Made by a program: the position numbers and the translations under genes. A stretch of DNA of 20,417 bases from Candidatus Nomurabacteria bacterium (GTDB lineage: Bacteria > Patescibacteriota > Minisyncoccia > Phycocordibacterales > UBA9973). Below the pieces are notes generated by a model. It did not search any database. It saw only the letters and a list, made by a program, of their open reading frames with translations, and was not told where the DNA came from. The stretch covers positions 1-20,417 of the forward strand of contig SIBT01000009.1 in the NCBI GenBank assembly GCA_009695015.1, written 5' to 3'. Below, piece by piece: positions 7,864 to 15,293 of this stretch. Numbering within the stretch: the stretch's first letter is position 1; each line of letters begins with the position of its first letter.

Positions 7864-9690
7864 TTAAGAAAAATTCTTTTTGCGATCAAGCTCGGTTAAA
7901 TATTTTTTGCGAAGTCGAACTGATTTTGGAGTGATTTCTAAATATTCATCTTCATTCATCACCTCGAGACCTCTTTCGATACTCAAAGAAAAAACCGGAT
8001 TTAATGTTATCGCTTCATCAGTACCAGAAGCTCGCATATTGGTAAGTTGTTTTCCTTTTGTTGGGTTCACTGACATATCATCCCCCTTCAAAACATTACC
8101 AACAACCATTCCTTCATAAACTTCTGTACCGTGTCCTACATAAAGAATACCACGTTCTTGTAAATTTGCAAGCGCAAATGCTACTGCCTTGCCAGAAACC
8201 ATAGAAGTCATAGAACCATACTCTCTTTTTTTGATCTCCCCCGCGTATTCTTTAAATCCTGTGACGCGTGAAGACATTATTCCTTCTCCTTTTGTATCTA
8301 TAATAAACTCTCCGCGAAATCCCAACAATCCGCGTGTCGGTATATCAAAAATGATTCTGGCTATACCTTCTTTTTCTAGCATATCCTTCATTATTCCACG
8401 TCTTTTACCAATTTTTTCTATAACTCCACCACTTGATTCCATGGGAACATCTATCACTAATTCTTCGTAGGGTTCTGTTTTAACTCCATTATTTTCCTTA
8501 ATAATAACTTCCGGTTGAGAAACCTGCATTTCAAATCCTTCTCGACGCATATATTCTAAAAGTATCGCTATGTGAAGCTCTCCCCTGCCATACACTTTAA
8601 AAAAACTTGGCCCAATTTTTTTGTCGCCTTGGTCTGGGGAAAAATCAACCTTCAGGCCGACATTTATTTCCAATTCTTTTTCCAACCTTTCTTTGATTTG
8701 TCTAGAAGTAACGAACTTTCCTTCTTTGCCTGCAAATGGAGAATCATTTACTAAAAAATTTAAAGTGAGAGTCGGTTCATCAATGGCAATATGGGGCAGT
8801 GGTTTTAAATTTTCATTTTCACATAATGTCTCACCGATATATATGTCCGGAATTCCTGCAAAAAGCACAATATCACCTGAAAAGGCAGTTTCTACTTCCT
8901 TTCTAGTTATACCTTCAAAAGAAAATAATTTAGTAATTTTTCCTCTGCGAGTTCCATTTTCACCCTTTATAAAAATTTGACTACCTGAAACAATTTTCCC
9001 AGAATAGATACGAGCCACAGCCATTCTGCCTAAAAAATTGTCGTAACCTAAATTAAAAACTTGCGCAGACATTTTACTGTCAGAAGATCCATCAAAGGCG
9101 GGGGGAACTTTTTTTAAAATCAAATCAAGTAATGGAGATAAATCTTTAGAATCATCCCCGATATTCTTAAATGCTTTTCCCTCACGTCCAATCGTATATA
9201 TCGTTTGAAAATCTGCTTGTTCTTCATTTGCGCCTAATTCAAAAAACAATTCCAATATTTCATTGTGTACTCTATTTGGGTCCGAAGCAGGTTTATCTAT
9301 TTTATTTATCAAAACTATAGGTTTGAGTCCGAGCTCTAGAGACTTTTTTAAGACAAACCGAGTCTGGGGCATTGGTCCCTCAACTGCATCCACAAGCAAA
9401 AGGACGCAGTCAACTGCGCGCAAAACACGTTCTACTTCACTTCCAAAGTCTGCGTGTCCAGGAGTATCCACAATGTTTATCTTCGTTACGGGACGTCCTG
9501 AGCTCGTCGAAGGATAATATATAGAAGTATTTTTTGCGTAAATAGTAATACCACGCTCTTTCTCTAGAGCATTTGAATCCATTGAGATTCCCTCATCTTG
9601 AAGCCCACCATTTTGTTTCATCAAAGCATCGGTAAGAGTAGTCTTGCCGTGATCTACGTGAGCTATAATTGCTATATTTCTAATTTCCAT
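7864..9690 (-). CDS. typA: ribosome-associated GTPase TypA/BipA
   Basis: Translational GTPase of the EF-G/LepA group that binds 70S ribosomes and aids ribosome assembly and stress adaptation. G1 is AHVDHGKTT (10-18), switch II DTPGHADFG (75-83) and G4 NKID (129-132). The C-terminal half has the BipA signatures GRGELHIAILLEYMRREGFE, PTRGLLGFRGEF and NMRASGTDEA. Length (608 aa) is normal. An in-frame insert PSTSSGRPV (60-68) sits between NTSIYY and KINIVDTPGH, where E. coli BipA has only a short link; it derives from a palindrome-like repeat. This gene opens the typA-to-mnmA unit. A weak TATCAA box lies 6 nt before the ATG, with TTGTTT 17 nt further up. Confidence 0.97.
   Translation of the reverse strand: MEIRNIAIIAHVDHGKTTLTDALMKQNGGLQDEGISMDSNALEKERGITIYAKNTSIYYPSTSSGRPVTKINIVDTPGHADFGSEVERVLRAVDCVLLLVDAVEGPMPQTRFVLKKSLELGLKPIVLINKIDKPASDPNRVHNEILELFFELGANEEQADFQTIYTIGREGKAFKNIGDDSKDLSPLLDLILKKVPPAFDGSSDSKMSAQVFNLGYDNFLGRMAVARIYSGKIVSGSQIFIKGENGTRRGKITKLFSFEGITRKEVETAFSGDIVLFAGIPDIYIGETLCENENLKPLPHIAIDEPTLTLNFLVNDSPFAGKEGKFVTSRQIKERLEKELEINVGLKVDFSPDQGDKKIGPSFFKVYGRGELHIAILLEYMRREGFEMQVSQPEVIIKENNGVKTEPYEELVIDVPMESSGGVIEKIGKRRGIMKDMLEKEGIARIIFDIPTRGLLGFRGEFIIDTKGEGIMSSRVTGFKEYAGEIKKREYGSMTSMVSGKAVAFALANLQERGILYVGHGTEVYEGMVVGNVLKGDDMSVNPTKGKQLTNMRASGTDEAITLNPVFSLSIERGLEVMNEDEYLEITPKSVRLRKKYLTELDRKKNFS
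9495..9514 (-). repeat. short palindrome-like repeat inserted in frame within typA
   Basis: The plus strand reads GTCCTGAGCTCGTCGAAGGA, with TCCT/AGGA ends and a central GAGCTC. It is a one-base variant of the motif CTTCGACAAGCTCAGGAC that I recall as a very common dispersed repeat in many bacterial genomes. Here it encodes STSSGR inside the TypA G domain. Confidence 0.6.
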
Positions 9691-9723
9691 GATTTTTTGA
9701 TAAACAAATTTATTAAATGAAAC

Positions 9724-9745
9724 AAAAAAGCCCTAAGGCCTTTTT
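9724..9745 (-). terminator. intrinsic terminator between tRNA-Tyr and typA
   Basis: On the minus strand, AAAAAGGCC, a TTAG loop and GGCTTTTTT form a 9-bp stem (one G-U pair) ending in a six-T run. It would end the clpB/tRNA-Tyr transcript before typA. Confidence 0.75.
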
Positions 9746-9789
9746 AAAACATATTTATAATAACATACTTTTCTAAAAACCACAAGTTT

Positions 9790-9875
9790 TGGTGCGTCGA
9801 GAGGGATTCGAACCCCCGAAGCCCGAAGGCAACACGTTTACAGCGTGTCGTATTTGACCACTCTACCATCGACGC
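9790..9875 (-). tRNA. tRNA-Tyr (anticodon GTA), CCA encoded
   Basis: The acceptor arms GCGTCGA/TCGACGC pair fully (9869-9875 with 9794-9800). The anticodon stem is ACACG/CGTGT around loop CTGTAAA, giving GTA. A long variable arm (class II, as expected for bacterial Tyr) precedes the T-arm GGGGG-TTCGAAT-CCCTC. The discriminator A at 9793 is followed by CCA (9790-9792). Confidence 0.96.
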
Positions 9876-9935
9876 GTGCATTCAAAATAACACAAAAAAA
9901 TATTTTTTGCATCTTTTACGTCACCTGTAAATCAT

Positions 9936-12632
9936 TTACACCGCGGAATGAGATTGGACATGATAGGAACTCTTGATCCTAGATTTTTTAGTTTCAATTA
10001 ATAGCTCGTTATTTTTTACTGACACAACCACTATATCCCCTTTCTTCACTCCATTTGAAATGATGTAAGAAGCAACAGGATTCAAAATTTTATTTTGAAT
10101 CAAACGGTTTAAAGGACGCGCACCATAATGCGGATTATAACCCTCTTTTGCTAAGTGAGATAAGGCTTCTTTGGTAATTTCAAAATTAATACCTTTCCCC
10201 AATAAACGATCTTTAACTACTTTTATTCTCAAATCAACTATTTCGGCAATCGCAGGCTCTGATAAAATATCAAAGACAATAACTTCATCCAAGCGATTCA
10301 AGAATTCTGGACGGAAATTATCTTTCAACGCTTCTAGAACTTTTTCTTTCATATTACTGTAATCAACATTTTTAGAATTATTAGAAAATCCAATTGATTC
10401 CATTTTCTCCACAAACTGTGAGCCAATATTGCTAGTGAGAATAATTATAGTATTTTTAAAGTTTACAACTCTGCCTTTGCCGTCAGTCAATCTGCCTTCG
10501 TCAATCACCGAGAGAAGCATATTAAAAACTTCTGGATGAGCTTTTTCAATTTCATCAAAAAGTATCACTGCGTAAGGCCTGTGTCGAACGGATTCAGTCA
10601 ACTGACCAGCTTCATCATAACCAACATATCCTGGAGGTGAACCAATGAGTTTTGATATTGAATGTCTTTCCATATATTCTGACATATCCACACGTATAAT
10701 CGCACGATCGTCATTAAACATAAAAGCTCCAAGCGCCTTCGTAAGTTCAGTCTTGCCCACTCCCGTCGGACCTAAAAAAATAAAAGAACCAATGGGTCTA
10801 TTTGGATCCCCAATACCAGCGCGAGAACGTCGAATGACGTCTGATACGCGTTTTATGGCCTCTTCTTGACCCACTATTCGCTTTTTCAATTCTATTTCCA
10901 TTTTCTCAAGTTTCGCTCGTTCTTCCTCAAGCATCTTAGTAAGTGGCACACCAGTCCAACGAGCGACAACTTCGGCAATATCTTCCGCAATAATTTCTTC
11001 TTTCAAAATCCTGCGTGATTTCTGTAGTTTCTTTAGTCGCAAAAGTTTCGTTTCTAAATCCTTTTTCAGAGCAGGAATTTTTCCATAACGTATTTCTGCC
11101 GCGCGCGAAAGATCGGCTCGCATCTCGGCGCTCTCGGCTTCCAGACGTAAACTTTCCAAATCTTTTTTAATAGCGCGAATTTCAATCACAATTGATTTCT
11201 CATTTTGCCATTTTAATTCCAACTCTTTAGTCTTTTCTCGCAAATTACCTATTTCATTATCTACCTCTTTGAGTCTATTTTTTATTTCACTATTTTTTTC
11301 TTTGCTGATATCCCCACCCAAATTAGAAATTTCTTTTTTCAACGCTTCTTTTTCAATTTCCAAACGCATTATTTTTCGATGCGCATCTTCCAAAACTGGC
11401 GGTTTATTTTCAAGCATTATTTTGAGAGAAGAAGAAGCTTCATCGATGAGATCGACTGCTTTGTCAGGTAGAAATCTGTTAGTGATATATCTAGAAGATA
11501 GATTCACCGCGGCAAGTATAGCTTCGTCAGTAATACGAACACCGTGAAAGAGTTCATATTTTTCTTTTAAACCTCGAAGTATAGCTATAGAGTCTTCCAC
11601 GCTAGGTTCGTCAATGTACACCGGCTGAAAACGTCGAGCTAAAGCTGGATCCTTTTCAATATGTTTTTGATATTCTCGCAGTGTGGTCGCGCCGATAGCC
11701 CGTAATTCCCCGCGAGACAATGCAGGCTTCAACATATTTGAGGCATCCATTGTGCCTTCCGCGCCTCCCGCTCCAACAATCGTGTGAATTTCATCAATAA
11801 AAAGAATAATTTTTCCATCCGATCGTTCAATTTCTTTCATAATACCTTTCAATCTCTCTTCAAACTCTCCGCGATATTTTGTGCCAGCAACAAGAAGCCC
11901 TAAATCAAGAGAAACAAGCTCTTTATCTTTCAAGGATTCTGGAACATTATTTTTTACAATAAGTTGAGCAAGTCCTTCCACCACTGCTGTCTTTCCAGTA
12001 CCAGCTTCACCTATTAAAATAGGATTATTTTTTGTTCTACGAGAAAGTATCTGCATGATACGCATTATTTCATTGTCCCGACCAATAACCGGATCAAGCT
12101 TGTCTTCTTTTGCAAGCTTAGTTAAGTTTCGAGTATATTTTAAAAGCAATTTAAATTTCTTTGGCTCTGTTACATCAGTAATATTTTGACTGCGTAGTTC
12201 TTCTAGAACTTTCAAAACAGAATCTTTATGAATTCTAAATCGCGCCAAGATCTCACGCGCCTCACTCATAACTTCCAATATCGCGATAAATAGATGTTCA
12301 GTTGAAACAAAATCATCTTTCATTGATTCTGCCAGTTTAGCTGATTGCTCTATGACTTGCGCTAAATCAGGATTGAGATAAATCTGATATGAAGGAGACA
12401 AAGTGCTGTGACTCTCTGGTAATTCAATTAATTCTAAAACAGAATCAGTAAGTAGCATCGTGTCAATCTCTAATTTGTCTAAAATAGAATTCACCATGCT
12501 TTCGTCTTGCAAGAGTAGCGCAGCGAGAAGATGTAGTGTTGAAACGTGATTAACCCCACGCTCAATAGCCAGCTCGTGGGCTTTTTTGATAGCATCCTTT
12601 GATTTAGTTGTAAATTTATTTAATGGTGGCAT
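9936..12632 (-). CDS. clpB: ClpB-type AAA+ disaggregase with a ClpP-loop-like IGF motif
   Basis: Hsp100 unfoldase. In 898-aa numbering: two Clp-N repeats (about 7-145); AAA1 with Walker A GEAGTGKTA (208-216), Walker B IILFIDEIH and arginine finger RRF; a full-length ClpB middle coiled coil (about 412-548, ending with RYGKIPALKK as in E. coli ClpB); AAA2 with GPTGVGKTE (621-629), FRPEFLNRLDE and YGARPLNR. After sensor TSNIGS, where E. coli ClpB runs straight on, this protein has an extra stretch with IGF (747-749), the position and form of the ClpP-docking loop of ClpA/ClpC. I chose the ATG at 12632 because PPLNKFTTKSKDAI matches the family N-terminus. An ATG at 12668 would add 12 hydrophobic residues. 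It lies 45 nt after the HtrA-like gene. Confidence 0.93.
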   Translation of the reverse strand: MPPLNKFTTKSKDAIKKAHELAIERGVNHVSTLHLLAALLLQDESMVNSILDKLEIDTMLLTDSVLELIELPESHSTLSPSYQIYLNPDLAQVIEQSAKLAESMKDDFVSTEHLFIAILEVMSEAREILARFRIHKDSVLKVLEELRSQNITDVTEPKKFKLLLKYTRNLTKLAKEDKLDPVIGRDNEIMRIMQILSRRTKNNPILIGEAGTGKTAVVEGLAQLIVKNNVPESLKDKELVSLDLGLLVAGTKYRGEFEERLKGIMKEIERSDGKIILFIDEIHTIVGAGGAEGTMDASNMLKPALSRGELRAIGATTLREYQKHIEKDPALARRFQPVYIDEPSVEDSIAILRGLKEKYELFHGVRITDEAILAAVNLSSRYITNRFLPDKAVDLIDEASSSLKIMLENKPPVLEDAHRKIMRLEIEKEALKKEISNLGGDISKEKNSEIKNRLKEVDNEIGNLREKTKELELKWQNEKSIVIEIRAIKKDLESLRLEAESAEMRADLSRAAEIRYGKIPALKKDLETKLLRLKKLQKSRRILKEEIIAEDIAEVVARWTGVPLTKMLEEERAKLEKMEIELKKRIVGQEEAIKRVSDVIRRSRAGIGDPNRPIGSFIFLGPTGVGKTELTKALGAFMFNDDRAIIRVDMSEYMERHSISKLIGSPPGYVGYDEAGQLTESVRHRPYAVILFDEIEKAHPEVFNMLLSVIDEGRLTDGKGRVVNFKNTIIILTSNIGSQFVEKMESIGFSNNSKNVDYSNMKEKVLEALKDNFRPEFLNRLDEVIVFDILSEPAIAEIVDLRIKVVKDRLLGKGINFEITKEALSHLAKEGYNPHYGARPLNRLIQNKILNPVASYIISNGVKKGDIVVVSVKNNELLIETKKSRIKSSYHVQSHSAV

Positions 12633-12677
12633 ATTTATAAAAATAAAGTGAAAAATTAATAAAATCAAGAAAGTATT

Positions 12678-13514
12678 TTATGGTGTGGTAGACGAAGATG
12701 GCGTAAACGCAGGCGCAAGTATAGAAGCTGCAGGCATGGTTGTCGTAGGATCTGTGGAGGGGTTTAGGGAGAGCTTCAAGGTATTAATGATAGAATCAAT
12801 TGGAGCGAAAGATGTAGACTCTCCAAATAAAGCTATACCTAGAACATTTCCATCGAGATCAAGCACTATTCCCCCTCCGTTTGATTTTGTAACATTAATT
12901 TTGATATCTTTATTTCCATCAAACATAAAAGAAGATACGCCACTGCCGAAAACTAAAACCTTTTGCCCTATTTTCATTTTAGATAAATCTCCAAAAGTAG
13001 GCATAGTAAAAATGAGTTTATCTTTGTCATTAAGCGGAGCTCCTATTTTAAGAAATGAAAATCCGGCTTTATCATTAAAAATAAAATTAGCTTTGAATTT
13101 TCCACTATCATTTTTTACATAATAAACTCCCTTGTCAGGAACAAGATTTGCGTCAACCACGACTACACCATCAGTAGAAATTACGAACCCTCTACCAGCC
13201 CCCACTTCAATAGTTTTTCCATCTGTATCCAGAGACTCTCTGGTAATAGTAAAAATAGCTGATTGATTTTTAGCAATAGCATCTACCACCAAATCTTCTT
13301 CTTTTACAATCACAGTCTGTATGGTGGTCTTGCCTTCTACTTGTTGAATCTTTTCAATTGTTTGTTTAATAACACGATTGACGGGAACAGTAAAAGACGT
13401 TGGCGCCTGTTGCATTAAAGTCACTGTAGTTATGCCTGTGGCAATAGAAACTACAAAAGAAAGCAACACTGCTAATAATATAAGTTGCGTTTTATTTAGA
13501 TCCTTGATGTCCAT
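12678..13514 (-). CDS. membrane-anchored HtrA/trypsin-fold pseudoprotease
   Basis: One N-terminal membrane helix (about 10-34), a short coiled segment, then a chymotrypsin-like fold aligning with HtrA/DegP, and a Thr/Ser/Pro-rich tail (250-278). There is no PDZ domain. Hand alignment to HtrA shows every triad position replaced. GRGFVIS..VVVVDANLV puts N123 where TNYHVV has His; KAGFSFLKI puts G151 where LDIAVIKI has Asp; SNGGGIVLD puts G213 where GNSGG has Ser. The fold marks (GxGF, GQKVLVFGSG, GNVLGI) remain, so it is probably a folded but non-proteolytic extracytoplasmic binder. It starts 3 nt after the cysteine-desulfurase stop and precedes clpB. Its own extended -10 overlaps the end of the upstream gene. 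Confidence 0.82.
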   Translation of the reverse strand: MDIKDLNKTQLILLAVLLSFVVSIATGITTVTLMQQAPTSFTVPVNRVIKQTIEKIQQVEGKTTIQTVIVKEEDLVVDAIAKNQSAIFTITRESLDTDGKTIEVGAGRGFVISTDGVVVVDANLVPDKGVYYVKNDSGKFKANFIFNDKAGFSFLKIGAPLNDKDKLIFTMPTFGDLSKMKIGQKVLVFGSGVSSFMFDGNKDIKINVTKSNGGGIVLDLDGNVLGIALFGESTSFAPIDSIINTLKLSLNPSTDPTTTMPAASILAPAFTPSSSTTP

Positions 13515-13517
13515 ATC

Positions 13518-14711
13518 TTAATTATACCACTTTTTTAATTTAATCAAAATTTCAAATAAAGCTTTTACAGTATAATCAATATCTGCTTTCGTGGTTTGCC
13601 TACCTAATGAGAACCGCAAATAGCCATCTGTATCTTTCACTTTAGGATTAATAGCGCGAATAACATGAGAAGCCTTTCCATCTCCAGTTTTACAAGCGCT
13701 TTTCGCTGATACCATTATCCCTCGAGCGGAAAATTCGATTACTAAAAGATCGCTTGGAATATTTGGAATAGTAATATTTATATTATTTGGCAATCTATTT
13801 TTTAAATCACCGTTTAAAATTATTTCAGAATTTATTACATTTTCTACTACGCAAGAGTTTGTAGTATTTTTAAAAATTTTTTCTATAAAATAATCTCTAA
13901 GTATGGTCAGCCTTTTCGTTTCTTTTTCTTTCCAACCCAAGGCTGGTCCGCCTTTGGCGGATATTTTTTCTAAAGCTTTAGAAAATTTTACAATCTCTCC
14001 GACATTTTCTGTTCCTGGACGCAATCCCATTTCCTGATCTCCTCCACCATAAATATTTGTGAGTAAGACTGATTTCTTTTTATAAAGCACACCCACTCTC
14101 CCTGCCCCTTCAATCTTTGAGCCAGATAGTGTTAACAAATCAACTCCAAGTCTTTCTACGGAAAGATCTAAATAATTCGCAGCTTGCACGGCGTCAGTAT
14201 GGAAAAAAATCGGAAAAGACAAAGTTTTCTGATTTTTATTGTAATGTCTTATCTCTTTAGCAATTTCTCGAATTGGCTGTATTGTTCCAATTTCATTGTT
14301 AGCATATTGCACTGACACAAGAATAGTATTTTCTTTTAATTCTTTTTTTATTTTTTTTGGATCAACTACTCCGTTTGGCTCGACTCGGACGATTGTTATA
14401 CTAGCGAGCTTTCGTCTTTGCAACATCTTGTAAGTCTCTAGTACTGAGACATGCTCTATATTCGTGGTGATAATGTGAGGTAATTTTTTTAGCTCAGCGG
14501 CAAAAACCACGCCTTGAATGGCAAGATTATTACTTTCAGTTCCTCCGCTCGTAAAAATTATTTCAGACGGTTGAGCAGCTAAAATATTAGCGATTTTTAT
14601 CCGCGCATTTTGAAGTTTCTTTTTCGCTTCTACCCCAAAAGAGTGTATTGAACTCGGATTTGCAGACACCGAAGCTGCATAATCAAGGTATATATTAGTT
14701 GATTTAGCCAT
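13518..14711 (-). CDS. cysteine desulfurase (NifS/IscS family)
   Basis: PLP enzyme that takes sulfur from cysteine as a protein persulfide, for Fe-S clusters and tRNA thiolation. Seen: H87 (NIEHVSV), D173 and Q176 (HTDAVQAA), PLP lysine K199 in LSGSKIEGAGRVG, GGGDQEMGLRPGTENV (222-237), and catalytic C340 in SAKSACKTG. Two oddities appear. The N-terminus runs IYLDYAASVSANPSSIHSFG, lacking about 20 residues usually found between YLDNAAT and NPSSIHS. A palindromic insert SAKGGPALGW (251-260) also interrupts the helix before RLTILRDYFIEKI. No IscU or other Fe-S gene is visible; MnmA in this window is a plausible recipient. Whether to call it iscS or nifS is not decidable here. Confidence 0.93.
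   Translation of the reverse strand: MAKSTNIYLDYAASVSANPSSIHSFGVEAKKKLQNARIKIANILAAQPSEIIFTSGGTESNNLAIQGVVFAAELKKLPHIITTNIEHVSVLETYKMLQRRKLASITIVRVEPNGVVDPKKIKKELKENTILVSVQYANNEIGTIQPIREIAKEIRHYNKNQKTLSFPIFFHTDAVQAANYLDLSVERLGVDLLTLSGSKIEGAGRVGVLYKKKSVLLTNIYGGGDQEMGLRPGTENVGEIVKFSKALEKISAKGGPALGWKEKETKRLTILRDYFIEKIFKNTTNSCVVENVINSEIILNGDLKNRLPNNINITIPNIPSDLLVIEFSARGIMVSAKSACKTGDGKASHVIRAINPKVKDTDGYLRFSLGRQTTKADIDYTVKALFEILIKLKKWYN
13521..13529 (-). promoter_or_regulatory. extended -10 promoter for the HtrA-like/clpB genes, inside the 3' end of the desulfurase gene
   Basis: Minus strand TGG-TATAAT-TAAGAT-ATG. The consensus -10 (13521-13526) with TGN extension overlaps the last codons of the upstream gene, whose TAA stop lies in the 6-nt gap. 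The gap to the ATG at 13514 is exactly 6 nt, predicting a leaderless mRNA. Confidence 0.55.
13932..13961 (-). repeat. double-palindrome element inserted in frame within the cysteine desulfurase
   Basis: Two adjacent hairpins: TCCGCC-TTT-GGCGGA (13947-13961, perfect 6-bp arms) and CCAACC-CAA-GGCTGG (13932-13946, one mismatch). It is GC-rich against its AT-rich gene. It encodes SAKGGPALGW, and homologues are expected to lack this stretch. Confidence 0.65.
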
Positions 14712-14717
14712 AAAAAT

Positions 14718-14723
14718 AGTATA
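14718..14723 (-). promoter_or_regulatory. -10 box of the cysteine desulfurase gene, predicted leaderless
   Basis: Minus strand TATACT-ATTTTT-ATG with the usual 6-nt gap to the start codon at 14711. It abuts, back to back, the -10 of the divergent DUF4446 gene. Confidence 0.5.
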
Positions 14724-14729
14724 TATTAT
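14724..14729 (+). promoter_or_regulatory. -10 box of the DUF4446 gene, predicted leaderless
   Basis: Plus strand TATTAT-AGACGT-ATG: 6 nt to the start codon at 14736. The two divergent genes share only a 24-bp intergenic region, fully taken up by two abutting -10 boxes and their 6-nt gaps. Confidence 0.45.
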
Positions 14730-14735
14730 AGACGT

Positions 14736-15194
14736 ATGAATATAAAGCTCCAGATAGCTTTTTTTGTTTTTGTCGTTATTGCCATCTTGATTGGTGCTAT
14801 TTGGGCGATCGTTACAGAAAAACGCCTGAAAAAATTTTTCCTTGGAAAAAAAGCCAAGGATTTAGAGGACACTATTGTGAGTCTAGAAAACGAGATCGTT
14901 AATTTACAAAAAGCTAAAAACGATATCCAAAAAGATATCACAACGATAAATACAAAACTTAAAAAAAGCATTCGTGGACTAGAGACTGTCCGTTTCAATC
15001 CTTTCCCTGATCAAGGCAGCAACCAAAGTTTTGCAATTGGAATGTTGAATGAAGAAGGCGATGGTGTAGTATTGTCGAGTCTATATTCCCGCGACCGAAT
15101 GAGTGTCTTTGCTAAGCCTGTAAAAAATAATAAATCCGAATACGAACTTTCGGCTGAAGAAAAAAATGCGCTAGAAAGAGCAAAGATAACATAA
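14736..15194 (+). CDS. DUF4446 family membrane-anchored protein
   Basis: A 152-aa protein with one N-terminal membrane helix (about 5-26), a coiled coil (about 42-80, DLEDTIVSLENEIVNLQKAK and onward) and a conserved C-terminal DUF4446 block. That block has VRFNPFPDQGSNQSFAIGMLNEEGDGVVLSSLY (86-118) and an ending YELSAEEKNALERA. The family occurs in Firmicutes, CPR and others and has no known function; topology suggests the coiled coil and C-terminal domain sit together on one side of the membrane. It is transcribed divergently from the cysteine desulfurase and lies upstream of infB across an inverted repeat. Confidence 0.85.
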   Translation: MNIKLQIAFFVFVVIAILIGAIWAIVTEKRLKKFFLGKKAKDLEDTIVSLENEIVNLQKAKNDIQKDITTINTKLKKSIRGLETVRFNPFPDQGSNQSFAIGMLNEEGDGVVLSSLYSRDRMSVFAKPVKNNKSEYELSAEEKNALERAKIT

Positions 15195-15196
15195 GA

Positions 15197-15279
15197 CAAG
15201 TTTCTTTAAATTTTTTCTACCGAGGGTCTCATCCCATAAAACAATGCTGAGCGCAGGACAAAAAATTTAAAGAAACTTG
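15197..15279 (+). repeat. long inverted repeat between DUF4446 and infB
   Basis: Perfect 20-bp arms (15197-15216 and 15260-15279) enclose a 43-nt loop. The loop holds two small stems, GGG-TCTCAT-CCC and CTG-AGCG-CAG, so the RNA could fold as a branched structure. It starts 3 nt after the DUF4446 stop and ends 14 nt before the infB ATG. No T-run follows, so it is not a standard terminator. It could be a MITE-like palindromic element, an mRNA-stability hairpin or a control element for infB. Confidence 0.8.
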
Positions 15280-15293
15280 CCTAAATAAATAAT

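Noticed and set aside
9926..9940. TGTAAAT-C-ATTTACA palindrome at the clpB stop
   Set aside because: The centre is one base, so it cannot form a hairpin, and a single site gives no support for an operator.
12633..12668. Upstream ATG for clpB at 12668
   Set aside because: It would add a 12-residue hydrophobic stretch not found in ClpB; the family N-terminus begins at 12632.
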